Assembly: GCF_965228705.1 (NCBI RefSeq) | Contig: NZ_OZ245832.1 | Coordinates: 1,488,001 to 1,552,000 of the forward strand | DNA: 64,000 nucleotides | Origin: Croceimicrobium sp965228705 | GTDB taxonomy: Bacteria > Bacteroidota > Bacteroidia > Flavobacteriales > Schleiferiaceae | Direction of reading: 5' to 3' | Part shown: in pieces, positions 34,533 to 44,413 of the stretch | How the letters are laid out: the number at the start of each line of letters is the position of its first letter | Numbering within the stretch: the first letter of the stretch is position 1 | Translations under genes and position numbers: made by a program | Notes under the pieces: model-generated | Seen by the model: only the letters and a program-made list of their open reading frames with translations | The model's database searches: none | What the model was told of the DNA's origin: nothing

Positions 34533-36359
34533 ATGGAGAACTACATTGTATCGGCACGCAAATACCGCCCACAGGCTTTTGAGGAAGTAGTGGGGCAATC
34601 GCATGTGACCAATACCCTGCATAAAGCGATTCAAAGTAATCACCTGGCACAGGCCTTATTATTTACTGGTCCGCGCGGTGTAGGAAAAACCACCTCTGCT
34701 CGGATTTTGGCTCGCATGATCAATTCCGATGCAGAAACTACGGCTGATCAGGATTTCTCCTTTAATATTTTCGAACTCGATGCTGCCTCCAATAACTCGG
34801 TGGATGATATCCGTAACCTGATTGATCAAGTGCGCTTTGCGCCCCAGGTTGGTCGTTTTAAGGTATATATCATTGATGAGGTACATATGCTCTCTCAACA
34901 GGCCTTTAATGCTTTTTTAAAGACCCTGGAAGAACCACCAAAGCACGCCATCTTTATTTTGGCAACTACCGAGAAGCACAAGATTATTCCTACCATCCTA
35001 AGTCGTTGTCAGATTTATGACTTCAAACGAATTTCGGTAGAAGATATAGCTGCACACTTACAAAATGTTGCGATTAAAGAAGGCGTAACTGCCGATGACT
35101 CTGCCCTGAGGATTATCGCTCAAAAGGCAGATGGAGCTTTACGTGATGCCCTGTCTATCTTCGATCGAATTGTATCTTTTTCGGGAGAGCACATTAGTTA
35201 TCAGGATGTAATTGAGAATTTACGTATTCTCGATTACGACTATTACTTCCGCACCATCGATTTGATTCGTGCTGGTGATCAGGCAGGTTTACTTAATCTC
35301 TTCAATGAAATTTTAGAGAATGGTTTTGATGGCCATCTTTTCATTAATGGTTTAGCTTCCCATTGCCGAGATCTGTTGGTTTGCCAGGATCCCGCTACCT
35401 TATCACTTTTAGAGGTTGGAGCCGAAGTACAGCAACGCTATCAACAGCAGGCCCAGGAGGTTAATAGTCGCTTCTTACTTGCCGCTTTAAAAGTGCTGGC
35501 TGAAGCCGATGTCCGCTATAAAAACAGTAACAACAGTCGTTTATTAGTGGAACTGGCCTTAATGGACATGATGCAAATTTGGCATAAAGCCGAGTCCAAC
35601 ACCGCAGCAGGCGGTGAAAAAAAAAAGCCTGATTTAAAGCCCCAGGCAGCTGCTCAACCAGAAGCCCAAAACCCAAAACCAGCAGCGCCCCAAAGCTCTC
35701 CAACGGTTTCCGCTGCTTCTATTCCTGTTCCTAAAGCCGAAGAAGCCCCTGCTTCCCTGGAAAATAAAGTCGTAGACCCACCGAGACCCTCTGAAACTGC
35801 CACAGCAAAAGCGCTTGGAAATACTGAGCGCCCGAGCCAAGACCCCCCTCAAGCAAGACCCAATAAACTTCAGAAAAAACGCGGTTCTTCCTTTTCCATT
35901 TCCCAGGCTTTAAAAGGCGAAGGGCCCGATCAACAACAAACTGAGGAGGAAGACGAAGAAGATTTAGACCGTCCGGTAGACGGCAAGCCACAAAAAGCTT
36001 TCGATGCGGATCAACTGCAAAAGGTTTGGAATGAATTTGTGGAAAAAGTACGGGCCGAAGGTCAAAAAGTTGTGGTCGCCACCTTGGCGGATAAAGAGCT
36101 GAAAATCAAAGAAAACTTTGAGGTGGAAGTTACTTTAGACAATAACATACAAGCACAGAAATTTCAGGAAGTAAAAAGAGACTTGCTCTACCATTGTCGG
36201 GAAAAACTGCAAAACTTCGGCTTATTTTTTAGCTTGAATATCGTGAAAGGCAGTCAGAAACTCGACCCCTACTCCGCTCCCGAGAAATATCAATATTTAC
36301 TCGAAAAGAATCCGCATCTCGCCAAATTGCGCGAAGACCTGGGCTTGGATATAGAATAA
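34533..36359 (+). CDS. dnaX: DNA polymerase III subunit gamma/tau
   Basis: A 608-residue clamp-loader ATPase. Walker A GPRGVGKT is at 46-53, Walker B DEVH at 115-118, and the SRC arginine-finger motif at 157-159. The four-cysteine zinc module normally found between Walker A and B is absent: the region reads DAETTADQDFSFNIF without cysteines. From memory this is common in flavobacterial DnaX. A Pro/Ala/Lys-rich linker (about 350-480) joins the AAA+ part to a C-terminal domain that probably binds polymerase. A run of nine As (from about 35618) could allow frameshifting to a shorter gamma form. Confidence 0.95.
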   Translation: MENYIVSARKYRPQAFEEVVGQSHVTNTLHKAIQSNHLAQALLFTGPRGVGKTTSARILARMINSDAETTADQDFSFNIFELDAASNNSVDDIRNLIDQVRFAPQVGRFKVYIIDEVHMLSQQAFNAFLKTLEEPPKHAIFILATTEKHKIIPTILSRCQIYDFKRISVEDIAAHLQNVAIKEGVTADDSALRIIAQKADGALRDALSIFDRIVSFSGEHISYQDVIENLRILDYDYYFRTIDLIRAGDQAGLLNLFNEILENGFDGHLFINGLASHCRDLLVCQDPATLSLLEVGAEVQQRYQQQAQEVNSRFLLAALKVLAEADVRYKNSNNSRLLVELALMDMMQIWHKAESNTAAGGEKKKPDLKPQAAAQPEAQNPKPAAPQSSPTVSAASIPVPKAEEAPASLENKVVDPPRPSETATAKALGNTERPSQDPPQARPNKLQKKRGSSFSISQALKGEGPDQQQTEEEDEEDLDRPVDGKPQKAFDADQLQKVWNEFVEKVRAEGQKVVVATLADKELKIKENFEVEVTLDNNIQAQKFQEVKRDLLYHCREKLQNFGLFFSLNIVKGSQKLDPYSAPEKYQYLLEKNPHLAKLREDLGLDIE

Positions 36360-36475
36360 TTTTCACGCCTAAGCAATCCAGGCTTTCGATCAAGGATTAG
36401 ATATTTTCGCCTAAAAACTATTCTAAATTAGCGCAGTATACGATGGCATCAGGCCCTAAATGCTGTCCAATTTCC

Positions 36476-36483
36476 TATTTTTG
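36476..36483 (+). promoter_or_regulatory. Possible TAnnTTTG -7 element for icd
   Basis: The plus strand reads TATTTTTG, an exact -7 match, 88 bases before the icd ATG in a 212-base gap. No TTG -33 element is clear. The rest of the gap shows no other signal. Confidence 0.45.
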
Positions 36484-36571
36484 TGGCCCTTAAGATTTTG
36501 AAGGAATTGTTTTCTCAAGCCTCAGAATCTAACTCACTTAATATCAAACATTAAGATATAAAATCAATTAT

Positions 36572-38791
36572 ATGAGTAATCCACACAAGATCCTCTACAC
36601 CCTCACCGATGAGGCTCCGGCCCTAGCCACCCGATCCTTTTTACCGATTGTACAAAGCTTTACCCAACCTGCGGGTATTGAGGTGGAAACCAGAGATATT
36701 TCACTCGCCGCTAGGATCTTGGCTGTGGTTCCAGAATACTTAAAAGAAGAGCAAAAGATTTCGGATACCCTGGCAGAATTAGGAGCTATTGCTAAAACTC
36801 CCGAAGCCAACATTATCAAATTACCCAATATCAGCGCTTCTTTACCACAGTTAAAAGCGGCCATTAAAGAATTACAAGATCAGGGATATGCCATTCCTGA
36901 CTATCCGGATCAAGCAAATACGGATGAAGAACGCGATATTCAAGCACGTTATGACAAGGTAAAAGGTAGTGCGGTAAACCCCGTATTACGCGAAGGAAAC
37001 TCCGATCGTCGTGCTCCCAAAGCTGTAAAAGAATTTGCACGCAAACATCCCCATTCCATGGGTGCTTGGTCTGCTGATTCGCTTTCTCATGTTGCGAGTA
37101 TGGATGAAGGAGATTTCTTTGGCAGTGAAAAATCAACTACCCTGCCTGCTGCTACCACCGTTAAAATCGTTCAGAAATTAGCGGATGGTTCTGAGAAAGT
37201 TTGGAAGTCAGGTTTGGCCCTGCAAGAAGGCGAAGTAATTGACGCTTCTTTTATGAGTGCCAAATCTTTGGAAGCATTTATTGAGAAGGAAATTGCCGAT
37301 GCCAAAGCAAAGGGTGTTCTCTTTTCCGTGCACATGAAGGCTACCATGATGAAAGTTTCTGATCCAGTGATCTTTGGATTCTTTGTAAAAGCTTTCTTTA
37401 AACCTGTATTTGAAAAATATGCAGATACCTTTACTCAATTAGGTATCAGCCCCAGCAGTGGCATGACTCCAATCCTGGATAAAATCGCCACTCTTCCCGA
37501 AGCAGAACAAAAGGCGATTGAAGCCGATATCGAAGCCTGCTACACCAATGGCCCTGACTTAGCTATGGTAAATTCCCATCGTGGAATTACCAACCTTCAC
37601 ATGCCTAATGATGTGATTATCGATGCCTCTATGCCAGCGATGATTCGTACTTCCGGCCGCATGTGGAACAAAAAAGACGAAACTCAGGATACCAAAGCCT
37701 GTATTCCAGATCGTAGTTACGCTGGACTTTATCAGGAAACCATCAACTTCTGTAAAGAAAATGGAGCTTTCGACCCAACCACCATGGGGAGTGTTAGCAA
37801 TGTAGGCCTCATGGCTCAGAAAGCTGAGGAATATGGCTCGCATGACAAGACCTTTATCATGGAGCAAGCAGGAACCATGATGGTAATAGACGCCGAAGGC
37901 AATACCTTATTAAGTCATGAGGTAGAAGCTGGGGATATCTGGCGTATGTGTCAGGTTAAAGATGCTCCGGTTCGGGATTGGGTGAAATTAGCCGTAAATC
38001 GCGCTCGCGCCACCGGCAACCCTGCAGTGTTCTGGCTGGATGAAGATCGTGCCCACGACCGTGAACTCATCAAAAAGGTAAATACCTATTTAAAAGACCA
38101 CAATACCGAAGGTTTAGAGCTACCAATTATGAGTGTAGCAGAAGCAACTCGCTACAGCTGCCAGCGAACTAAAGATGGTTTAGATACTATTTCGGTTACG
38201 GGTAATGTTTTACGTGATTATCTTACAGACCTCTTCCCTATTTTAGAAGTAGGTACCAGTGCTAAAATGTTAAGCATAGTTCCTTTGATGAATGGTGGTG
38301 GTTTGTTTGAAACAGGTGCCGGTGGTTCTGCTCCCAAGCATGTGGAGCAATTTGTAGAAGAAAACCACTTACGTTGGGACTCACTGGGTGAGTTCCTGGC
38401 CTTAGCAGCTTCATTAGAGCACCTGGCAGAAGTAGGTTCTAATCCCAAAGCCAAGGTTATCGCCGAAGCTCTGGATGTTGCAAACACCCATTACCTCAAC
38501 AATAATAAAGGCCCTTCCCGTAAGGTAAATGAAATTGATAACCGTGGTAGTCATTTCTACCTCGCTCAATACTGGGCACGCGCTTTAGCTAATCAGGATA
38601 AGGATGCTGAATTGAAAGCGATCTTTACCCCTGTTGCCGATAAATTAGAAGCGCAGGAAGCCCAAATAGTTAAAGAGCTTACTGAAGTACAGGGCAAGTC
38701 CGTTGACATTGCCGGATACTTCCATCCAACCGAAAAATTGGTGAGTGATGCTATGCGTCCCAGCGCAACTTTAAATGCCATTATTGGCTAA
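36572..38791 (+). CDS. icd: Isocitrate dehydrogenase, NADP-dependent, monomeric type
   Basis: A 739-residue enzyme of the monomeric IDH family, close to the usual 740. Matching stretches include the N-terminal ILYTLTDEAPALATRSFLP, EGNSDRRAP (substrate site), HMKATMMKVSDP, and ETGAGGSAPKHVEQF near the C-terminus. It oxidises isocitrate to 2-oxoglutarate in the TCA cycle and makes NADPH. The peptidase gene downstream begins with GTG immediately after its TAA, so the two may share a transcript. Confidence 0.97.
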   Translation: MSNPHKILYTLTDEAPALATRSFLPIVQSFTQPAGIEVETRDISLAARILAVVPEYLKEEQKISDTLAELGAIAKTPEANIIKLPNISASLPQLKAAIKELQDQGYAIPDYPDQANTDEERDIQARYDKVKGSAVNPVLREGNSDRRAPKAVKEFARKHPHSMGAWSADSLSHVASMDEGDFFGSEKSTTLPAATTVKIVQKLADGSEKVWKSGLALQEGEVIDASFMSAKSLEAFIEKEIADAKAKGVLFSVHMKATMMKVSDPVIFGFFVKAFFKPVFEKYADTFTQLGISPSSGMTPILDKIATLPEAEQKAIEADIEACYTNGPDLAMVNSHRGITNLHMPNDVIIDASMPAMIRTSGRMWNKKDETQDTKACIPDRSYAGLYQETINFCKENGAFDPTTMGSVSNVGLMAQKAEEYGSHDKTFIMEQAGTMMVIDAEGNTLLSHEVEAGDIWRMCQVKDAPVRDWVKLAVNRARATGNPAVFWLDEDRAHDRELIKKVNTYLKDHNTEGLELPIMSVAEATRYSCQRTKDGLDTISVTGNVLRDYLTDLFPILEVGTSAKMLSIVPLMNGGGLFETGAGGSAPKHVEQFVEENHLRWDSLGEFLALAASLEHLAEVGSNPKAKVIAEALDVANTHYLNNNKGPSRKVNEIDNRGSHFYLAQYWARALANQDKDAELKAIFTPVADKLEAQEAQIVKELTEVQGKSVDIAGYFHPTEKLVSDAMRPSATLNAIIG

Positions 38792-39508
38792 GTGAGGTTA
38801 AAAGGGATAATATTCCTGTTTCTGATCCTTGCCTGGACAGTAAACAGTAGTTTTTTACGAATTCCACAATTTGAAAAAGCGGACCTGCTGGGAGATATAG
38901 ACCCCGGTAGGCACCGCGATTTCGATAAGGTCCGCAGTAAGTATTGCAATAAAGAATCCTACCTCCGCGAGGAAGTGTACGATGCTTTTAAAGATATGTG
39001 GGACGCCGCACAGGCCGATGGAATTTCCCTTACCATTATCTCAGCAACCCGCAATCGCAGTTACCAAAAAGGCATTTGGAATCGCAAATGGTTAAGCTTT
39101 GGTGGTGATGAATCCGATCGAGCGGAGCGCATTTTGCAATACAGCTCCATGCCAGGTACCAGCAGACATCATTGGGGAACCGACCTCGATATAAATGCTT
39201 TAGAAAACAGCTATTTCGAAAGTGGAGAGGGCGCCAGGGTTTACGCCTGGTTACAAGCGCATGCTGCCGAATTCGGCTTTTACCAACCCTATACCCGCTT
39301 TAACCCCTATCGAGATGCGGGCTATCGCGAAGAGAAATGGCATTGGTCCTACTTTCCCACTGCTTCCCGCATTCAAAGAGCCTATAGACTGGAAATTGAC
39401 TATTCGCAATTAAGAGGTTTTATGGGCGACAGCTATGCTGAAAAGCTGGATGTGATCAATAATTACGTGATGGGCGTAGCGGCCTGGCCAGACAAGGCTC
39501 CTTTCTAA
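38792..39508 (+). CDS. D,D-carboxypeptidase of the VanY/M15 family
   Basis: A 238-residue exported peptidase. Residues 5-20 form a signal or anchor (GIIFLFLILAWTVNSSF). The zinc-binding SRHHWGTDLDIN (His and Asp) and EKWHWSYFP (His), together with SATRNRSYQ, are the M15B signature. Such enzymes remove the terminal D-Ala from peptidoglycan stems. It starts with GTG directly after the icd stop with no gap, so it depends on translation of icd or reinitiation. An LAS-type endopeptidase is at 18948. Confidence 0.87.
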   Translation: MRLKGIIFLFLILAWTVNSSFLRIPQFEKADLLGDIDPGRHRDFDKVRSKYCNKESYLREEVYDAFKDMWDAAQADGISLTIISATRNRSYQKGIWNRKWLSFGGDESDRAERILQYSSMPGTSRHHWGTDLDINALENSYFESGEGARVYAWLQAHAAEFGFYQPYTRFNPYRDAGYREEKWHWSYFPTASRIQRAYRLEIDYSQLRGFMGDSYAEKLDVINNYVMGVAAWPDKAPF

Positions 39509-39620
39509 AGGCATTTTGCACTGAGATTTATTAAAATTTAGTCTAATCTCGGCGAAAGCCGCATTCATACACAATTTTCCTACATTCGTAACGCTCTGTA
39601 TAAACCTAAGTGGAACTATC

Positions 39621-40871
39621 TTGAAGAAAAACCGCAATCTATGGATTGGCACCGGTGTAGTGGTGTTAATCCTTTCCTTTTGGGCCCTGAGTGGTGAAGA
39701 GGAAATTAGTCGAGACATAACCGCCAAATCCTTTCTAGGAGAATTTAAAGATGTAGTTACCAGCTCCGGTGAGCTTATGGCTAAGAACTCTGAGGATATT
39801 AGCGGTCCGCAAAATGCCCGTCGCTTTGGTTTGTACAATATCAAAATCTCAGATTTGGTAGCTGAAGGCACCTATGTGGAGAAAGGTGATAAAGTTGCAG
39901 AACTGGATAAAACCGAACTCAGTGGAAGGCTCAATGAATTGTACAATGAATTGGAAAAAGCCCAAAGTCAGTATACCCAAACCAAATTAGATACGACTCT
40001 GGAACTACGTCAGGAACGCAGCGGTATTGAAAGCCTTGAATTTGATATCCGCCAGAAAAAGGTAGAAATTGAGCAAAGTGAGTTTGAGCCGCCAGCCACC
40101 ATCCAAAGGTTAAAACTAGACTTGATTAAACTGGAACAAAACCTGGAGCAGAGCAAAGAGAATTACAAAATTAAAAAGGAACAAAGTCGGGCCAAAATGC
40201 GCGAAGCCGGTGCTACTTTGGCCCAAACCCGCAATAAATACGAAAGCCTTCAAGACCTCGAAAAGGAATTCGTAATTACCGCTCCCAAACCCGGGATGGT
40301 GATTTATATCCGCGAATGGAGCGGTGAAAAGCGTAAAACGGGGTCTACCATTTCACCCTGGGATCCTGGTGTGGCGACCCTCCCCGACCTCAGTCAAATG
40401 GAAAGTAAGACCTATATCAATGAGGTGGATATCCGCAAAGTGAAAACGGGCCAGGAAGTAGAAATTGGTCTCGATGCTTTTCCGGATGTTAAATTAAGTG
40501 GCACCGTTACTGAAGTTGCAAATGTGGGAGTCGATCGTGAGAATTCTGAAAGTAAAGTATTCGAAATCATCATTGAGGTTAATGAGGCAGATAGCACTTA
40601 CCGTCCCGGTATGACCACCTCTAATGCAATAATTACCAAAACCCTGGAATCTGTAGTTCAGGTACCCCTGGAAGCCATATTTAGTGAAGACGATATCACT
40701 TTTGTTTACATGAAAGACGGGGCTTCGATCGAAAAACAAGAAGTGCGCATTGGCTCAAGAAACGATGAGTTCGCCGTGATTGAAGCTGGCCTGGAAGCCG
40801 ATGTAGAAGTCTTCCTCACCGAACCTGCTTCGGCCAGTGACAATAGCATTCGGACCTTAAGTGATTCTTAA
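39621..40871 (+). CDS. Periplasmic adaptor subunit (MacA/HlyD family)
   Basis: A 416-residue membrane-fusion protein. It has an N-terminal anchor (LWIGTGVVVLILSFWALSG), a lipoyl/barrel-sandwich half, a long coiled coil (about 95-215), the second lipoyl half (VITAPKPGMVIYI) and a beta-barrel domain (VEIGLDAFPDVKLSGTV). Such adaptors link an inner-membrane transporter to TolC. The start is a TTG; no ATG lies nearby in frame. TACATTCG (39581-39588) is one mismatch from the -7 consensus. Its stop overlaps the permease ATG (TAATG). Confidence 0.88.
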   Translation: MKKNRNLWIGTGVVVLILSFWALSGEEEISRDITAKSFLGEFKDVVTSSGELMAKNSEDISGPQNARRFGLYNIKISDLVAEGTYVEKGDKVAELDKTELSGRLNELYNELEKAQSQYTQTKLDTTLELRQERSGIESLEFDIRQKKVEIEQSEFEPPATIQRLKLDLIKLEQNLEQSKENYKIKKEQSRAKMREAGATLAQTRNKYESLQDLEKEFVITAPKPGMVIYIREWSGEKRKTGSTISPWDPGVATLPDLSQMESKTYINEVDIRKVKTGQEVEIGLDAFPDVKLSGTVTEVANVGVDRENSESKVFEIIIEVNEADSTYRPGMTTSNAIITKTLESVVQVPLEAIFSEDDITFVYMKDGASIEKQEVRIGSRNDEFAVIEAGLEADVEVFLTEPASASDNSIRTLSDS

Positions 40872-42193
40872 TGGATCGACTGCTCACTAATTTAAATATC
40901 GCGCTCGACGCTATTCTGGCTAATACCCTGCGCTCGATCCTAACCGCACTGGGGATAATTTTCGGGGTGGCTGCGGTAATTACCATGCTTGCCATTGGAG
41001 AAGGGGCCCAGGCTGAAATCCTTCGCCAGATTGAACTGGTGGGTGTGAACAATATCGAAATCAAACCCATAGTTGAGCAAAAAGACGAAAAGATTGAAGA
41101 AGATCTTTCAGCCAAAGAGCCCAAGCGCTTTTCCAAAGGATTAGACCTTAAAGATGCACGTAGCATTAATCGGGTACTTCCCACCGCTGCCGCCGTAAGT
41201 CCGGAGATTGTCATTGAAACCTCGGTAATTTCCGGCGGCCGCCGACGTAGCACCAAATTGATTGGGGTTGAACCCAGCTTTTTTCCTGTATCCAATATTC
41301 CCTTGCGCTACGGTCAAATGTTTTCGCCAGAGCATTTAGAAATGCAAGAACCAGTATGTATCATTGGCAGCGGCATGGCCAAGAAACTCTTCCCCGGGAA
41401 ACGCCCCTTAGGTGATAAGATAAAAGTGGGGAATCAGTGGCTTACCATTATAGGAGTTTCGCAAACCCTAAATATCACCACCCAGGCTCAGGAAAACTTA
41501 GGCATCCGAGATTATAACATGGATATCTACGCTCCCATTACCACGGTATTGAGTCGTTACCGTGATCGTGCTAAGTTGCGCGAATCGAGTGGGCGTTTCG
41601 ATGATGATGAGGATGAAGAAAAATCCAGCAGCAGCAATAATTACCATCAGTTGGATCGCCTTTTAGTTCAAATCGATAATAGTGCGTATTTAGCAAGTAG
41701 TGCAGATGTAATCAGTAGATTACTGAAACGCACTCATAATGGGATGGTCGATTTTGAGATTATCATTCCCCAACAATTATTGGAACAGCAGCAACGCACT
41801 AAGGACATCTTCAATTTGGTATTAAGTGCCATTGCCGGTATCTCCTTATTGGTAGGAGGCATAGGTATTATGAATATTATGCTGGCCTCGGTGCTGGAGC
41901 GTACGAAGGAAATTGGAACCCGCTTGGCTATCGGCGCCAAGAAAAAAGACATTATTACTCAATTCCTCTTTGAAGCACTTTTAATCAGTTTAAGTGGTGG
42001 TATCATCGGGGTAATACTAGGTGTTCTTGCTTCTTATGTGATTAGTGAATTTGCAGATATTGAAACCATAGTGAGTCCTATCTCCATTATCATCTCCTTT
42101 GGTGTAGCCTCCTTTACCGGTTTGGTATTTGGATTATCCCCTGCCCGCCAAGCTGCGGAGAAAAACCCTGTTGAATCTTTACGCTATGAATAA
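40871..42193 (+). CDS. MacB-type ABC permease without its own ATPase domain
   Basis: A 440-residue permease with one N-terminal segment (LRSILTALGIIFGVAAVITML), an extracytoplasmic MacB core (about 45-310) and three C-terminal segments with the coupling motif ERTKEIGTRLAIGAKKKDI and the end ARQAAEKNPVESLRYE. Canonical MacB has an N-terminal ATPase of about 230 residues, absent here and not encoded in the operon. An acidic, Ser-rich insert (DDDEDEEKSSSSN) lies near residue 240. It is coupled to the adaptor by TAATG and to the TolC-like gene by an eight-base overlap. Confidence 0.88.
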   Translation: MDRLLTNLNIALDAILANTLRSILTALGIIFGVAAVITMLAIGEGAQAEILRQIELVGVNNIEIKPIVEQKDEKIEEDLSAKEPKRFSKGLDLKDARSINRVLPTAAAVSPEIVIETSVISGGRRRSTKLIGVEPSFFPVSNIPLRYGQMFSPEHLEMQEPVCIIGSGMAKKLFPGKRPLGDKIKVGNQWLTIIGVSQTLNITTQAQENLGIRDYNMDIYAPITTVLSRYRDRAKLRESSGRFDDDEDEEKSSSSNNYHQLDRLLVQIDNSAYLASSADVISRLLKRTHNGMVDFEIIIPQQLLEQQQRTKDIFNLVLSAIAGISLLVGGIGIMNIMLASVLERTKEIGTRLAIGAKKKDIITQFLFEALLISLSGGIIGVILGVLASYVISEFADIETIVSPISIIISFGVASFTGLVFGLSPARQAAEKNPVESLRYE

Positions 42194-43649
42194 AGTGTAT
42201 CGGCTGATACTGGCCTTCCTTATAATGGGAAGCGCATCGGCGCAAAGCCAAATGCTCGACCTCAAGGGAGCTATTTTAAGAGCACAAAAGCAATCGCCCT
42301 CCTATTTTAGGGCCATCAATACCGCAGAAAATCGCTATTGGAATTACCGTCAATTTAGAGCGAGCTTATTGCCCCAATTAAACTTAAGTGGGAGTTTGCC
42401 CAATTATTCCAGCGCCATTGATCGGGTAACCCTTCCGGATGGTACTTACGACTTCCCGGAACGCGAACAACTATTTCTTAGCGGAAACCTTTCCCTCGAC
42501 CAAAATGTGGTTTGGACTGGTGGTCGCTTATCGCTGATTAGTAGCCTGCAAAGAACTGATGTTTATCGCCCGGATCGAAGGATTAACTATTTCAGCACCC
42601 CTATTTCAGTGAGTTATTTCCAACCGATGTTTCTCTATAATTCTTTGAAATGGGAGAATAAGATTCAGCCTCTGGCTTATGAAGCTTCACGCCGTGCCTA
42701 TTCGGAGGATCTGGAAGACATCGCCAATGAAACTACCCAATTGTATTTCGCGGCTCTTACTTCGAAAATCAGCATGCGCATTGCAGAGCAAAACGTAAAA
42801 AACAATGATACGATTTACAAGATTTCGCAAGGGCGTTATAATCTGGGTAAGATTGCAGAGAACGACCTTTTGCAGATTGAATTGAACTTACTTAATGCTG
42901 AAAATTCATTAACCAATGCGCGGCTTAATTATGAAGTTGCCGCTCAGGAATTGAAGCGATATTTAGGCATCCCTAGCGAAGAAGAATTGGAATTAGGCAT
43001 TCCCTCGGAAGTACCTCAAATGGAGGTGAATTTAGATAAGGCTTTAAGCGAAGCCCGGAAAAATCGTGCTGCGGTATTAGATTTCCGCCGTCGTCGCCTG
43101 GAAGCCGAACAGTCTGTAGCTCAAGCCCGTGGCAATACCAATTACAATTTTAACCTCAGTGCCAATTTTGGATTAAACCGACAAGCGGATAATTACAATG
43201 CTGCCTATGCCAATCCCTATGCCCAGCAGCAAAATATTTCCATAGGTATTAATATCCCTATTGTAGATTGGGGCCAGGCGCGTTCTCAAATTCGCAGGGC
43301 TGAGGCCAACCGCCAATTGCAGGAGGTTAATATTGAACAAGATGAAATTAATTTCGAGCAAGAAATCTTCCTGCAGGTGATGCAGTTTAATGCCCAATAC
43401 CAGCGCTTGAACATTGCTGCCAAGGCAGATACCGTAGCCCAGAAACGTTATGAAGTGGCCCGCCAACGCTACCTTACTGGGAAGATTAGCATTACTGATA
43501 TCAATATCGCACAGAGCGAAAAAGACGGTGCTAAGCAAAGCTATTTACAAGAGCTTCAACGTTTTTGGGTGGCTTATTACACCTTGCGCCGCTTGTGTCT
43601 TTATGATTTTGTGAATGATCGGGTAATTAGCTACGAGGCAGAATACTAA
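42186..43649 (+). CDS. TolC family outer membrane efflux protein
   Basis: About 487 residues with a signal peptide (VYRLILAFLIMGSASAQ). Two homologous halves of long helices and short barrel strands are visible, for example AENSLTNARLNYEVAAQELKRY and VAQKRYEVARQRYLTGKISI. TolC trimers form the outer-membrane duct for export. The ATG at 42186 lies inside the end of the permease gene; an ATG 57 bases upstream in frame is less likely because it would bury the signal peptide. Its stop overlaps the convergent cdaA stop by four bases. Confidence 0.88.
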   Translation: MNKVYRLILAFLIMGSASAQSQMLDLKGAILRAQKQSPSYFRAINTAENRYWNYRQFRASLLPQLNLSGSLPNYSSAIDRVTLPDGTYDFPEREQLFLSGNLSLDQNVVWTGGRLSLISSLQRTDVYRPDRRINYFSTPISVSYFQPMFLYNSLKWENKIQPLAYEASRRAYSEDLEDIANETTQLYFAALTSKISMRIAEQNVKNNDTIYKISQGRYNLGKIAENDLLQIELNLLNAENSLTNARLNYEVAAQELKRYLGIPSEEELELGIPSEVPQMEVNLDKALSEARKNRAAVLDFRRRRLEAEQSVAQARGNTNYNFNLSANFGLNRQADNYNAAYANPYAQQQNISIGINIPIVDWGQARSQIRRAEANRQLQEVNIEQDEINFEQEIFLQVMQFNAQYQRLNIAAKADTVAQKRYEVARQRYLTGKISITDINIAQSEKDGAKQSYLQELQRFWVAYYTLRRLCLYDFVNDRVISYEAEY

Positions 43650-44413
43650 TCGTTACTCAAAGCCAGCTTCAATTCATCCAGGCTAACCTTGTTCTGAAAG
43701 TGATCATTGCGAACCACACTGATTTCGCCTGTCTCTTCTGAAACCACGATAGCCAAAGCATTGGCCTTTTCCGATATTCCTAAAGCCGCGCGATGCCTTA
43801 GACCAAATCGTGAAGGTAAATTCGTTTTCTCCGTTAAGGGTAAAATGCAACCTGCAGCCACAATCTTACTACCACTCACGATCACTGCGCCATCGTGCAG
43901 CGGTGAGTTTTTGGCGAAAATGCTTTCCAATAATCCGGCACTAATCTGAGCTCCAATGGGAGTTCCGGTACTGGCATAAAAACCCAATTTAGAATCGCCT
44001 TCAATCACTATCAAAGCGCCAGTTCGACTGCGTGCCATAGAACCGCAGGCCTTAATCAAATCGCTGTAATCAATTAAGGAAGTGTCATCATCTCCCTGAA
44101 TCCGCCAAAAGCGAAGAAGCGCTTTACGTCGGGTAAAATTGGTAGAACCAATCATTAATAAAAAACGACGAATCTCTTGCTGGAAAACAATTACCAAAGC
44201 AATTACCCCTACCCCTATAAACTGACCTAAAATCTCACTCAGCAATTCCATTTGCAGGGCTTGAACCAATTTCCAAACCAGATAAATGGCTGCTACACCA
44301 ATCAATACATTTATCGCCACCGTGTCTTTGATGAGGCGGTATAATTGATAAAGTAAAAAAGCAACCAAGAGGATATCGATAAGATCCAGGAAGCTGAAGT
44401 CGAGAAACGACAT
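43646..44413 (-). CDS. cdaA: Diadenylate cyclase
   Basis: A 255-residue membrane enzyme with three N-terminal hydrophobic segments (about 12-28, 33-52 and 62-78) and a DAC domain. The catalytic DGA is at 174-176 and RHR at 206-208. It makes cyclic di-AMP from two ATP; this messenger controls potassium and osmotic balance and cell-wall stability. Its ATG follows the folP stop without a gap. The CdaR and GlmM partners usual in Firmicutes are not adjacent, although a glmM gene lies at 6595. Confidence 0.93.
   Translation of the reverse strand: MSFLDFSFLDLIDILLVAFLLYQLYRLIKDTVAINVLIGVAAIYLVWKLVQALQMELLSEILGQFIGVGVIALVIVFQQEIRRFLLMIGSTNFTRRKALLRFWRIQGDDDTSLIDYSDLIKACGSMARSRTGALIVIEGDSKLGFYASTGTPIGAQISAGLLESIFAKNSPLHDGAVIVSGSKIVAAGCILPLTEKTNLPSRFGLRHRAALGISEKANALAIVVSEETGEISVVRNDHFQNKVSLDELKLALSND

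Noticed and set aside
35618..35626. Programmed frameshift in dnaX
   Set aside because: A run of nine As is present and could slip, but no stop codon or stem context was confirmed, so it is only mentioned under dnaX.
37559..37867. Antisense frames inside icd and other large genes
   Set aside because: They are shadows on the opposite strand of well-supported genes and show no family motif or start signal.
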